Shown: positions 34,279-43,508 of the stretch, piece after piece
How positions within the stretch are numbered: position 1 is the stretch's first letter
How the letters are laid out: each line of letters opens with the position of its first letter
Assembly: GCA_023230525.1 (NCBI GenBank)
Contig: JALNXE010000025.1
Span: forward strand, 1 to 50,395
Reading direction: 5' to 3'
From: Desulfobulbaceae bacterium
GTDB lineage: Bacteria > Desulfobacterota > Desulfobulbia > Desulfobulbales > SURF-16
Length of the DNA stretch: 50,395 nucleotides
Made by a program: the position numbers and the translations under genes
The notes under the pieces: generated by a model
The model's input: the letters and a program-made list of their open reading frames with translations, nothing else
Told to the model about the DNA's origin: nothing
Databases searched by the model: none

Positions 34279-34671
34279 ATGGCCAGTGAACAACCGACAA
34301 TTGAGCGCAGGAGGCACAAAAGATATCTTGTCCGGGACGGCACCTATGCCTTTCTCCGTCCCCCTGCCAACAAAATAGGGCAGATCATCGATATCAGCCT
34401 CTCCGGGCTGGCATTCTGCTATTTTTCAACAAACGGTGCGTCACGGGATGCCAACGGCCTTGACCTGCTGGCTGATGACGGTATCTGCCTGGAGGATGTC
34501 CCCTACACGACGATAAATGATTTTGTTCTTCCCACCGAACAGCCTTTCAGCCAGATTACCATGCGGAGACGCTGCATCAAGTTCGGGCCATTAACGGAAA
34601 ACCACCTTGAATATCTACAGAAAATTATTAATAAATACGGACAGGCGGAAGAGGGGGGGGAAAGGATGTAG
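34279..34671 (+). CDS. Single-domain PilZ protein (c-di-GMP receptor)
   Basis: 130 residues. The c-di-GMP-binding signatures are RRRHKRY near residue 11 and DISLSG near residue 40, followed by a beta-barrel and a C-terminal helix. There is no output domain, so it should relay c-di-GMP by binding a partner. GAGGGG precedes the ATG. It heads a plus-strand cluster with the CNBD-methyltransferase gene (42 nt downstream) and the HD-GYP gene, making a c-di-GMP circuit likely. Confidence 0.87.
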   Translation: MASEQPTIERRRHKRYLVRDGTYAFLRPPANKIGQIIDISLSGLAFCYFSTNGASRDANGLDLLADDGICLEDVPYTTINDFVLPTEQPFSQITMRRRCIKFGPLTENHLEYLQKIINKYGQAEEGGERM

Positions 34672-34713
34672 CGTCCCCGCCTCCGCCTTTCTCCACCAGC
34701 CAAGGAGTAACCG

Positions 34714-36255
34714 ATGAACAAAGCGGTACAACAGCCACCCCTTTTCTGCGATCCGCTGAGTTTCCCCATGGGTGACGACGTCATCTTCACCTTCAATGGA
34801 CAACTCAACGACTCCATTCTAGCCTATGCGGATAAAATCAGCTGTTCAGCCGGGCAGGAAATCGAGCTACAGGACTGCCGCGCCTTTTACTACGTGCAAC
34901 AGGGCATTATCGAGGTTTCCTATACCGCGGATGAGACGAAAATTACCGTCGCCTTACTTGGTCCGGGCGATTTTTTCGGGGAAATCGGTTTTTTCGACGG
35001 CGGTTCCCGGGTGCGGGATATCCGTGCCACGGAAGATGCCGAGATCTGCAGATTTAATCTCGCTGTCATCGAAAAACTATACCATGAAAAACCCGAACTG
35101 TACGGCCGCCTTGTCACCTCTTTAACGCAGCGCATCTGCAAAAAATTCAGAAGGGTTCTTGAAGAAAATGAACCTCTCATCGGTTATGCCGCTTCTCTTG
35201 CCACGCGAAGACGCGGTTTTACCGAATCAAAGCCCATACCCGGCAGGCTGCTCAAAAGTCAAGCCTGGTATAAGGTGAGCAGTGAAGTGGAGAGCTTGAA
35301 AGCGGAACTGTTCGACATATCCTACCAATTGCAGAAAGATACATCCTCTGATGATCCTGACGATGAAATCAGCAGGCACTGCTTCGTAGTTCTCGACACC
35401 ATTAACGAAAATCTGGCCAAATATAAAATGCTGATGGAGACCCAGGAGGATCAGGATCTCATGTGGGGCTTCATCTTCAAAGAGGTTTTCCCTTACATCA
35501 TGCGCAGCCGTTTTGTCGAAAGAGCCTATTACAAACCCAAAGGCTATGCCGGCGATTTCCTGATGATGGAACACATTTACCGGGACACGCCGGAAGGCGA
35601 CGGCAAGCTGGGCAAAATTGTCGACGCCTGGTGCCTGCAGCGGCCCGGCGCCAAGGCAATAAGGGGGAGGAGAAAACTGTTGTCTGCCCGGCTCGCTTCC
35701 CTGAGCAAGTCATTTCTGCGCAACGGGTCCCACATCAGGATTATGAACCTGGCTTGTGGACCTAATCGTGAGCTGTTTGACTTCCTGGGTGCCTGCAAAT
35801 ACAGCCAGGTCATCGAAGCCCTGTGTGTGGATATCGACTCCGAGGCCTTGCAATTCACCGACCAGCAAGTCGATGTCTTTCCCCACATGGCCTCCATCCG
35901 CCTGATGAATGAAAATCTGGTGAAATGGTCGCTGGGCAGAGTAAGCCACGAGATCGGTAAACAGCACATCATTTATTCCGCCGGACTGTGCGACTATCTT
36001 GACCGGCGTCTCTTCCAGGCCATGATCAAGCGCTGCCACGAGCATCTTGAACCCGGCGGAAAACTTATGCTGGGCAATTTCGCCCCCTACCCTGATCAAA
36101 TCTTCATGGATGAAATACTCCACTGGGAACTCCTGTACCGCACCGGGGAAGACCTGAGGGATATCTTTGCCGACACCCCATTCGGCACCGGCGTCGAGAT
36201 CATCGCGGAAGAGGAAGGGGTCAACCTCTTTGTCCTTGCCACCAAAGAAGGATAA
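34714..36255 (+). CDS. Cyclic-nucleotide-binding domain fused to a PhcB-like SAM methyltransferase
   Basis: 513 residues. Residues about 25-150 form a cNMP-binding domain (GPGDFFGEIGFFDGG is the phosphate-binding cassette region). After a helical linker, residues about 240-513 resemble PhcB, the Ralstonia methyltransferase that makes 3-OH-palmitic acid methyl ester: YYKPKGYAGDFLMM, the SAM motif NLACGPNRE, ALCVDID, YSAGLCDYL and HLEPGGKLMLGNFAP. A lipid methyl ester or other small molecule is the inferred product. AGGAG precedes the ATG. Its stop overlaps the HD-GYP start (TAATG), so synthase-like and receptor-like proteins are translationally coupled. It carries no signal peptide. Confidence 0.85.
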   Translation: MNKAVQQPPLFCDPLSFPMGDDVIFTFNGQLNDSILAYADKISCSAGQEIELQDCRAFYYVQQGIIEVSYTADETKITVALLGPGDFFGEIGFFDGGSRVRDIRATEDAEICRFNLAVIEKLYHEKPELYGRLVTSLTQRICKKFRRVLEENEPLIGYAASLATRRRGFTESKPIPGRLLKSQAWYKVSSEVESLKAELFDISYQLQKDTSSDDPDDEISRHCFVVLDTINENLAKYKMLMETQEDQDLMWGFIFKEVFPYIMRSRFVERAYYKPKGYAGDFLMMEHIYRDTPEGDGKLGKIVDAWCLQRPGAKAIRGRRKLLSARLASLSKSFLRNGSHIRIMNLACGPNRELFDFLGACKYSQVIEALCVDIDSEALQFTDQQVDVFPHMASIRLMNENLVKWSLGRVSHEIGKQHIIYSAGLCDYLDRRLFQAMIKRCHEHLEPGGKLMLGNFAPYPDQIFMDEILHWELLYRTGEDLRDIFADTPFGTGVEIIAEEEGVNLFVLATKEG

Positions 36256-37949
36256 TGGAAGAAATTGCTCTTGACTATAAGGGTGCCTACGAACAGGAAA
36301 CCAGAAATCTTTTTCAGCAGAGAGCCTTTATCTTCCTCTGGCTGGGGATTGTCTTTTTCCCGGTTTTCTCCCTGCTGGATTCCTTCGCCGCCAGGGAGCA
36401 TTTCCTCATTTTTCTCGGCTACCGGTTAAGCTTCGCCTTCATCCTGGTCCTTTTTCTACAGATACTGCGCCGGATAAACAGCCATCGGCTCACCCTGTCT
36501 CTCATCTTGACCGCATATCTGCTCGGCGGGCTGACAATCACCCTGATGGTTCTGAAAACCGGCGGCTACGCCTCCTCTTACTATGTCGGGCTTCTGCTCA
36601 TTTCTGTGGGCGGTTTCGCCTTGCTGCCTCTGACCATGAAACAGGCCGCCTTTGCCGGTTTTTTTCTCTATTTAACCTATGCCCTTCCCGTTGTTGTCTT
36701 CAGCCAGCCCTCTTCCGAAAATCTCAAAATGTTTTTCTGTTACAGCTTCTTTTTTTTCTTTTTTATCATTGTCAGCCTGGTGCAGTGCAATGAGGAAACC
36801 CGGGCGAGAATACGAAAATTCAATCTCAGCATGAACCTCAGATCTCTGAACCAGGATCTGTTCTTTTATACCCACAACCTGGAGGATGAGGTTGTGAAGC
36901 GGGTAAAAAAAATAGAGGAATCCGAACTGCGCTACAAGGAACTCTATGAAAACATTCTTGACCTCATTGTCCTGATCGACAGCGAGGCGAAAATCCTGCT
37001 GGCAAACCACCATTTTTACAGCACCATAGGCATGAAGCCGCAAAGCATTGTCGGGAAATCACTGCTCAACATAATTGATGACGACAGTCTGCCAGTGGTG
37101 ACTGACGGCATGCTGCCAAGACTTTTCCGGGGGGAGGCGGTAAAAGATTTTCAGTTTATCATTCTGGGGCAGGGAGACAAGCTGCTGGACGTGGAATGTA
37201 ATGCCAGGAAAATTCTAAAGGAAGGCAAAGAACTCGGATTCCAGCTTGTCATCAGGGACATCACTGAAAGAAAAAAAATGGAAAAGAAACTGCTGGAATC
37301 CTATCGTCTCATCGACAAGTCACGCACTACGGCGATCCTTGCCCTGGCAAAACTTGCCGAGTTCCGCGACCAGGACACCGGCAATCATCTGGAAAGAATC
37401 AGGGAGTATTCCAAAATTCTGGCCATTGAACTGGCCAAACACCCCGCCTACCAACATTACATCACTCCGGAATACATTGATGATATTTATCTCTCCTCTA
37501 TTCTGCACGACATCGGCAAGGTCGGTATCCCTGACCATATTCTGCTCAAACCGGACAAACTGAGTGCGGAGGAATATGAGGTGATGAAGTGTCATTCCGT
37601 CTATGGCGGCGACGCCTTATGCGAGAGCGAAAAACAGACGAAAGGCCAATCCTTTCTGACCATAGGCAAGCAGATTGCCTATTACCACCATGAAAAATGG
37701 GATGGAACCGGATATCCCAGCGGCCTGTCCGGCAAAGATATCCCTCTCTCCGCCCGTATCATCGCCCTGGCCGACGCCTATGATGCCCTGACCTCGCGAA
37801 GATGCTACAAATCCGCCATCACCCATGAGCAGGCGAAAACCATCATACTGAAGGATTCCGGAATCCATTTCGATCCCGACGTAGCGGATGCCTTTCTTGC
37901 CAGAGAAAGTGAATTCCAGCAGGCCAGAGTAAATATTCTTGTTTCCTGA
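36255..37949 (+). CDS. Multi-TM sensor with PAS and HD-GYP c-di-GMP phosphodiesterase
   Basis: 564 residues. The N-terminal membrane domain has about six TM segments (about 20-185, including GGYASSYYVGLLLISVGGF). A coiled-coil and PAS domain follow (about 225-340), then an HD-GYP domain (about 350-560) with HDIGKVGIPD near residue 418 and HHEKWDGTGYP near 480-490. All metal-ligand signature residues are present, so it should hydrolyse c-di-GMP. The TM block recalls small-molecule receptors such as PhcS/CqsS in layout only; I cannot show homology. It is coupled to the PhcB-like gene, and a paralogue is encoded at 46663. Confidence 0.9.
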   Translation: MEEIALDYKGAYEQETRNLFQQRAFIFLWLGIVFFPVFSLLDSFAAREHFLIFLGYRLSFAFILVLFLQILRRINSHRLTLSLILTAYLLGGLTITLMVLKTGGYASSYYVGLLLISVGGFALLPLTMKQAAFAGFFLYLTYALPVVVFSQPSSENLKMFFCYSFFFFFFIIVSLVQCNEETRARIRKFNLSMNLRSLNQDLFFYTHNLEDEVVKRVKKIEESELRYKELYENILDLIVLIDSEAKILLANHHFYSTIGMKPQSIVGKSLLNIIDDDSLPVVTDGMLPRLFRGEAVKDFQFIILGQGDKLLDVECNARKILKEGKELGFQLVIRDITERKKMEKKLLESYRLIDKSRTTAILALAKLAEFRDQDTGNHLERIREYSKILAIELAKHPAYQHYITPEYIDDIYLSSILHDIGKVGIPDHILLKPDKLSAEEYEVMKCHSVYGGDALCESEKQTKGQSFLTIGKQIAYYHHEKWDGTGYPSGLSGKDIPLSARIIALADAYDALTSRRCYKSAITHEQAKTIILKDSGIHFDPDVADAFLARESEFQQARVNILVS

Positions 37950-38199
37950 TTGGTCCAATCGGGGAAAATCTTCAGGCGCAGATTGCGCCAGCTTATCATC
38001 CTTTTTTTCGGCAAAGACGCGCCCCGCCTGGACCCCCTTCATTTCTCACCAAGCAACTCCCACCAGCAAAATAGACGCATAATAAGCCAACTTGAACATT
38101 TCTTGAGCGAATTCGCTTTACTTTTCAGCCAGTATGTTGCAAAGTCATATATATAATATTTTAGTCAAAATGGCACATTTTGATTCCTGAGGGCGCATT

Positions 38200-40242
38200 A
38201 TGATCGGAGGCTTTCCCGCTAATCGACGCAAAACCTACCGCTTCCCCTTTCGTTTGCCATTCACCCTCTCCTTTGGTGAAAATATCAGGGATTACCCTGC
38301 CACCAGCATCGACCTCAATCATTTAGGTTCACAAATTTCCACCAACGCCGCCCTCTATCCCGGGATGCGGCTTCATCTCCACCCGGAAAATTTTTCCGGG
38401 ATGAAAGAAAATTCCGCTTCCGGGGAAGTGAAATGGATGCTGGCCGGCCCTCATCTGAACCGGTATGGCATTTCCTTTCTGGAAGAGGTGAAATGGCTTG
38501 TTGCCCTTGATAAGGCTACGCTCTCCGTCCCGAACAGAAACCAGTATGACGAACATACTGTTTCCGAATTTGTCCTCAACAGTATCAATGACGGCGTTTT
38601 CAGCGTTGATCGCAAATGGCGGATTACCTCCTTTAATAAAGCAGCGGAAAATCTTACCGGCTGGGCCCGCCATGAGGTCATAGGCATGAGCTGCCGGGAA
38701 ATCTTCCGGTCCAACGCCTGCGACCACTGTGTCCTGGCGGAAAGCATCAAAACCGGCGAACCTATCGTCAACCGCTCTCTTTTCATCACCACGGCACAAG
38801 GGAAACGCATTCCGGTCAACATCAACACCACACCCCTTAAAGACACGGACGGCAATGTGGTGGGCGGCGTACAGGTTTTTCGCAATGTCTCCACCGCCCA
38901 GGGTCGTGCGCTTATTCTGGACAGCATCGCCGACGGTGTCTTTACCGTTAACCGCCAGTGGCAGATCACCTCTTTCAACCGGGCCGCCGAGGAGATTACC
39001 GGCGTGCCGGCCTCGGAGGCCATCGGCAAACCCTGCAGTGATATCTTCCAGGCCAGCATCTGCGGAGAGACATGTGCCATTGCCCACAGCATGTGCACAG
39101 GAAAACCCGAATCAAACCGGTCGATCACCATCAGGGGGCCTGAAGGCCGAAGAGTGCCGGTCAGCATCTGCGCCGCGCCGCTGGTGGACAGCGAAGGCAA
39201 TATTGTCGGAGGCGTGGAAAGCATTCGCGACCTCAGCATTATCACCTCCCTGCGCCAGAGATTGTCCCGTTTCCAGGTGGGCGACATCATCAGCAAGAGT
39301 CCGTCGGTCCGCCGCATCTTTGACATTCTGCCGGAAATCGCCCGCAGTGAGAGCAATGTCCTGATCCTCGGTGAGAGCGGTACAGGTAAGGAATTGATGG
39401 CCAAAGCCATTCATCAGAAAAGCGAACGCCGCAACCATCCTTTTATCGCGGTCAACTGCGGCGCACTGCCCGATACCCTGCTTGAGTCTGAATTGTTCGG
39501 TTATAAAGCCGGCGCCTTCACCGACGCCAAAAAGGACAGACCGGGCAGGTTTGCCTCCGCAGAAAAGGGCACACTGTTCCTGGATGAAATCGGTGACATC
39601 AATCTTGCCGTACAGGTCAAACTGCTGCGAGTTATTCAGTCGAGACAGTACGAACCGCTGGGATCATCCTCCCCGGTTGATGCCGACGTCCGCATTATTG
39701 CCGCCACCCACCGCGACCTGCTTGCTCTTATGCAGGAAGGGACGTTCCGGGACGATCTGTATTACCGGCTTAATGTGGTCAAACTGCTTATTCCTCCCCT
39801 GCGTGAACGCCGAGAAGACATACCGGTACTGGTGGAGCATATTGTGGAAAAATTCAACAAGGAAAGAGGCAAGGATATCGCCGGGATATCGGATGCCGCC
39901 ATGGCGGTGCTGATGCGCCACAATTTCCCGGGCAATGTCAGGGAACTGCAGAATATCATTGAATACGCCTTTATTCTCTGCCAGGGTGGGATGATTCAGC
40001 CTGAACATCTACCGGAACCTTTCAGGCCGAAAACAGAAGGGGAACCACAGAAAACCAGCTTGGAAAGACCCATGTCAATGGAGGAAGCTGAACGATTTAT
40101 TATCCACCAAGCCCTGCAACGGAATAAATGGAAAAAAATGGCAACCTGCCGCGAACTGCAGATTTCAAAAGATACCCTGCGCCGTAAAATCTGCCAGTTT
40201 AAAATTCAAGAGCCCAGTGAAGGGCTTTTTGTCGAGCAGTGA
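38200..40242 (+). CDS. PilZ-PAS-PAS sigma-54-dependent transcriptional activator
   Basis: 680 residues. The N-terminal PilZ-like domain (RRKTYRFPF, then DLNHLG where Ser is usual) is followed by two PAS domains (about 125-240 and 240-350). Each PAS has a Cys-rich stretch (CREIFRSNACDHC; CSDIFQASICGETC). The AAA+ domain has Walker A GESGTGKE (about 391), the sigma-54 loop GAFTDA (438-443; consensus GAFTGA), and Walker B-like TLFLDEIGDI. A C-terminal Fis-type HTH (CRELQISKDTLRRKI) completes it. No receiver domain is present. c-di-GMP and a redox or metal cue could both act. GAGGG precedes the ATG. Confidence 0.92.
   Translation: MIGGFPANRRKTYRFPFRLPFTLSFGENIRDYPATSIDLNHLGSQISTNAALYPGMRLHLHPENFSGMKENSASGEVKWMLAGPHLNRYGISFLEEVKWLVALDKATLSVPNRNQYDEHTVSEFVLNSINDGVFSVDRKWRITSFNKAAENLTGWARHEVIGMSCREIFRSNACDHCVLAESIKTGEPIVNRSLFITTAQGKRIPVNINTTPLKDTDGNVVGGVQVFRNVSTAQGRALILDSIADGVFTVNRQWQITSFNRAAEEITGVPASEAIGKPCSDIFQASICGETCAIAHSMCTGKPESNRSITIRGPEGRRVPVSICAAPLVDSEGNIVGGVESIRDLSIITSLRQRLSRFQVGDIISKSPSVRRIFDILPEIARSESNVLILGESGTGKELMAKAIHQKSERRNHPFIAVNCGALPDTLLESELFGYKAGAFTDAKKDRPGRFASAEKGTLFLDEIGDINLAVQVKLLRVIQSRQYEPLGSSSPVDADVRIIAATHRDLLALMQEGTFRDDLYYRLNVVKLLIPPLRERREDIPVLVEHIVEKFNKERGKDIAGISDAAMAVLMRHNFPGNVRELQNIIEYAFILCQGGMIQPEHLPEPFRPKTEGEPQKTSLERPMSMEEAERFIIHQALQRNKWKKMATCRELQISKDTLRRKICQFKIQEPSEGLFVEQ
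40211..40230 (+). terminator. Intrinsic terminator overlapping the activator's last codons
   Basis: AGCCC-AGTGAA-GGGCTTTTT: a 5-bp stem followed by T5, lying just inside the 3' end of the sigma-54 activator gene. It may stop some transcripts before the convergent lipoprotein gene. Confidence 0.45.
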
Positions 40243-40262
40243 AGATTCTGAACAAGCAAAAC

Positions 40263-40616
40263 TCACCCTCTGCCATGCATTAACAGGTCATCGACAAAAT
40301 TAACAAGGCTTGTTTCGTCGATCCTGCCGTATTCCAGGGTACGCAGCATGGGTCTTCCCCTTTTATTCACCACGAGAAACACCTCCCCGCCGCCTTCATC
40401 ACTCTTAAAGCACAGCAAGCGATACCCCTTGTAATCAGCAATCTCACAGTAGTTCCCGTACCCTTTCTCCTGCGCGACACTCAGCACCTCAGCCAAGGTC
40501 ATCCGCGGATCGAGCTGATGGGTAAAAGGCGGCTGATACGCCGCGCAAGCGGCAAAAGAAAATGACAGGGCAAGAAAACATATCCCTCTACCGGCTTTTC
40601 TGCCAAGAAGACTCAT
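40263..40616 (-). CDS. Putative small lipoprotein of unknown function
   Basis: 117 residues. The signal sequence ends in a lipobox-like FAAC (ALSFSFAACAAY). The mature part (about 90 residues) has two cysteines (NYCEIA, LLCFKS) and a mixed alpha/beta look; I do not recognise the family. The ATG at 40616 has AGGAAACC upstream, so a longer start is rejected. It is convergent with the sigma-54 activator gene. Confidence 0.65.
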   Translation of the reverse strand: MSLLGRKAGRGICFLALSFSFAACAAYQPPFTHQLDPRMTLAEVLSVAQEKGYGNYCEIADYKGYRLLCFKSDEGGGEVFLVVNKRGRPMLRTLEYGRIDETSLVNFVDDLLMHGRG

Positions 40617-41247
40617 GAGGTTTCCTATCAGATAAAACAAATGGCATCCTCCACCTTATCAATCTAGCATGGAACAATTTCAAGAAACAACCAATAACTT
40701 TCTGATGATCCGCCATACAGTTCTTCTTGAAGAAGAGCAGATATCCATGAATTTGAAATAATGCAATTTCCAGACCCAAACAGCAGTTAGTCCCTGAAGC
40801 TGACACGGCTTCTAAACTGTGGGCAATAACAGCAGGAAAATGAAGAATTTAAATTTTATTTGGCAGCTTTTAGGAGTATCATTTGTGATGATACTTTTTT
40901 AGTGGGACCGATGAAGTGTATTGTTGAAATCAACAAACGAACTGGATATTTCCGAATGCCTCATTCATACCCCGGAGCAATAATTTCACAAGAGACGGGA
41001 AATTACCGCATGTCTATTGCAAGGCAAATGCGCCACCTTCCCCGTGCCTGAAAAAATGATTGCCGCCTGGGCATCGCTCCAGGCGCGATTCTTGCTAAAA
41101 AACATAAATAAAACGATCCTTATGTCTCCCCGCGGGTTTTACTTCTTGCCATTAGTCTCGCTATCCGCCACGCCTAGAAAGCGTAACTAAATTGTTTTAA
41201 GGGGATCAATAAAATATTTCCCCAATTGCTTTTGTGAGGTCAGATGA
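40617..41247. other. Divergent intergenic region with an orphan terminator
   Basis: 630 nt between the lipoprotein and GGDEF genes. A 63-codon frame at 40860 has no ribosome-binding site and is not accepted. The region holds the terminator at 40875-40900, a 7-bp hairpin near 41065-41087, and a possible end-fragment of the interspersed repeat near 40803 (ACGGCTTCTAAA). Confidence 0.4.
40875..40900 (+). terminator. Orphan intrinsic terminator (possible small-RNA 3' end)
   Basis: AGTATCAT-TTGTG-ATGATACT followed by T5: an 8-bp perfect stem. It is oriented on the plus strand but lies about 350 nt before the next plus gene and after no plus gene, so it may end a small RNA or an attenuated leader. 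Confidence 0.6.
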
Positions 41248-42630
41248 ATGAAAAGGCTTTTACGGTTAACTTTGGAAGAAAAAATGATTCTCGGCTATAT
41301 GCCGGTTATCCTCGTGACGATTTTCATTGCCGCGATATCGCTGCAGGGCCTCCAGGAACTTGACAAAATAAACAAGAATATACTGAACAACGATGCCGTG
41401 CTGGTGCAGCTCTCGGACAAAATGGTTGATAATCTGCTGGCACAGGAGGCTTACGGTCGGCGATTTCTGATTTTACAAAGCCCGGAAATGCAAGAAATGT
41501 TCTGGCAGCGGGGCAAAGATTTCAAAGCCCTCATTGGGCGGGTCCATGAACTGCCGGAACAGAGAAGTATCCCCATTGCTCAACTCAACTCTCTGCATGA
41601 TGAATTCGAGGAAATATACAAACAGGAATTTAGTGCTGCAAGCAAACGCTCTCATATCCGTGCTGCAGATAGTGATCACCTCATGAAAGGCAAGCTTGAT
41701 GAAATCATATCCTTGATTCAGACCATCGAAACAACCGCAACAAAAAACCAGCAACAGAAAATGCTGAAATTCGGCAACGTCAGCATCAACATCTTCCGCA
41801 CCACTTTGATGTTGTCCGGTCTGGCAATCCTGTTGGGCTTTGGCGCCATAGCCGTCATTTCCCGCAGTGTTTCTAAATCCATCAAACAGTTGAAACTGGC
41901 AACCGAAATTATCTCGCAAGGAAAATTCAACCATCTGGCAAAAATCGAGTCGCAAGATGAATTTGGTGAGCTTGCCAAGGCCTTCAATTACATGACCGGT
42001 AGATTGGGGAGGCTGGAGGAATTGCATATCGACTCAAATCCCCTGACAAGGCTCCCCGGCGGCGTGGCCATCGAAAACATTCTAAAAAAACGTTTGGAAT
42101 CAGGATTATACCTGGCATTTTGTATGTTGGACCTAGACAACTTCAAGTCATTTAATGACCGTTATGGCTATGCGAAAGGCAATGAGGTGATCCGGGCAAC
42201 CGCGGATTTGATCAAGGATGCGGTGGCAAAATATGGAACAGATGATGATTTTGTCGGCCATATTGGCGGGGATGATTTTGCCGTAATTGTCAAACCCGCA
42301 AATTACAAGAAAATCTGCGAGACAATCATCAGGGAATTTGACCTGAAAGTGTTGTCATTTTACAAGCCTGAGGACAAGATTCGGGGCTATATAGAAGGGC
42401 TGACCCGTCAGGGTCTTAAAGTACGTTTTCCCCTGATGTCCATTTCCATTGCCGTTGTTACCAATGAATATGTAAGAAAGCTGAATCATATCGAAGTAGC
42501 GGAGATTGCCGCGGAACTGAAAGAACATGCAAAATCGCTGTCAGGCAGCGTTTACGTCGTGAACCGCCGAGGTGAGAAATCTGAGCAGGCCGCCAAGGAA
42601 ACGTTCTTCATCCCCAAGGTCATTAAATAG
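41248..42630 (+). CDS. Membrane HAMP-GGDEF protein (putative diguanylate cyclase, GGDDF variant)
   Basis: 460 residues. A TM segment near 14-32, a periplasmic helical sensor (about 35-180), a second TM (about 185-210), HAMP (about 205-260) and a GGDEF domain (about 265-440) with NPLTRLPGG, DLDNFKSFNDRYG and the active-site loop GGDDF. The canonical motif is GG(D/E)EF; Asp at the fourth position may weaken catalysis. No RxxD inhibitory site was identified. GAGGT precedes the ATG. A lipoprotein gene follows 31 nt downstream, suggesting an envelope-sensing pair. Confidence 0.88.
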   Translation: MKRLLRLTLEEKMILGYMPVILVTIFIAAISLQGLQELDKINKNILNNDAVLVQLSDKMVDNLLAQEAYGRRFLILQSPEMQEMFWQRGKDFKALIGRVHELPEQRSIPIAQLNSLHDEFEEIYKQEFSAASKRSHIRAADSDHLMKGKLDEIISLIQTIETTATKNQQQKMLKFGNVSINIFRTTLMLSGLAILLGFGAIAVISRSVSKSIKQLKLATEIISQGKFNHLAKIESQDEFGELAKAFNYMTGRLGRLEELHIDSNPLTRLPGGVAIENILKKRLESGLYLAFCMLDLDNFKSFNDRYGYAKGNEVIRATADLIKDAVAKYGTDDDFVGHIGGDDFAVIVKPANYKKICETIIREFDLKVLSFYKPEDKIRGYIEGLTRQGLKVRFPLMSISIAVVTNEYVRKLNHIEVAEIAAELKEHAKSLSGSVYVVNRRGEKSEQAAKETFFIPKVIK

Positions 42631-42661
42631 AATTCCGGGTTAACCGCGAGGTATAGATTTT

Positions 42662-43234
42662 ATGGTAAATTTCTCCAGGCTTGTCTTTGCCCTGCTTTTT
42701 GTTGTTTTTTTAACAACCGGTTGTGCTGACAAACATCTATTCAGAGATTCCACGAACTATTATATGTCTTTGCAGCAAAATAATATTGCTGATGAAATTT
42801 TATTAATCGAAAATATTATCAAGGAAAAGCAGGCCGGGGTAACAGATTCCGTTCCACCTGAGACATATTACTACCTGGCCCTGCTCTATTCACATAACAA
42901 CAACCCTGCTCCCGATTATGGCAAGGCACTCATGGCCCTTGAACGTTATGAAGAGCTTGCATCCCCTCCGCGAAATGAACGGCTCGAAATTGACTACCTC
43001 AGAAATATTCTGTTTGAACTGAGCCAACTGGCACAGCTCAAAGAAGAATACGAATGTCTTAAGGACGAGAAAACCTCACTGCTGAACAAATGCGCTTCCC
43101 TTCGTCAGAAAATTGATGCCTTGCACAAAGAAAATCAGACGATGAAAGGCAATATTGATCAGATGAAAGACCATATTGATCAACTGAAGCAGCTTGACAT
43201 CAGACTCGAAGAGAAAAAACGTGCCATCAGGTAG
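42662..43234 (+). CDS. Coiled-coil lipoprotein, partner of the GGDEF protein
   Basis: 190 residues. The signal peptide ends in a lipobox TTGC (LTTGCADKH), so the protein should be lipid-anchored. The middle shows TPR-like helices (ETYYYLALLYSHNN, GKALMALERYEEL). From about residue 120 a long coiled-coil runs to the end (LKDEKTSLLNKCASLRQKI, QMKDHIDQLKQL). No enzymatic motif. Close spacing to the GGDEF gene suggests that it modulates that sensor or organises an envelope complex; this is inference. Confidence 0.8.
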   Translation: MVNFSRLVFALLFVVFLTTGCADKHLFRDSTNYYMSLQQNNIADEILLIENIIKEKQAGVTDSVPPETYYYLALLYSHNNNPAPDYGKALMALERYEELASPPRNERLEIDYLRNILFELSQLAQLKEEYECLKDEKTSLLNKCASLRQKIDALHKENQTMKGNIDQMKDHIDQLKQLDIRLEEKKRAIR

Positions 43235-43508
43235 GAATATCACATTATCGGACATATACCGCTTCTGGGGGTAAAATGCGGCGGCTCAACTTGTTCAGCC
43301 AACCTGACGATCATGCATCCGTATCCCTTTTGGCCCCTGCTCCGCCCTGGTTGCCTTAACCAGAGCATAAATTGTTCCCTATAACTCTAAAAAAATTTTC
43401 CGCAGCGCTTACACCTCGCCTCTATCGCTCTTCCTGCCTATCATTTATAACTTCGAAAAATCAACGAATTATTATCCATATCAGCAGCTAAACCCCCTTG
43501 AAGACTGC
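43235..43508. other. Intergenic DNA upstream of the sigma-54 promoter
   Basis: About 270 nt without a gene. If the promoter at 43509 is real, this is where the enhancer sites of a sigma-54 activator would lie. I did not identify a clear inverted-repeat enhancer by eye. Confidence 0.35.

Noticed and set aside
38160..38185. TGGCAC at 38170 as a sigma-54 promoter before the activator gene
   Set aside because: No GC dinucleotide at the required -12 spacing follows it.
40860..41051. 63-codon plus-strand frame before the GGDEF gene
   Set aside because: It contains a strong terminator hairpin, has no Shine-Dalgarno, and resembles no known protein.
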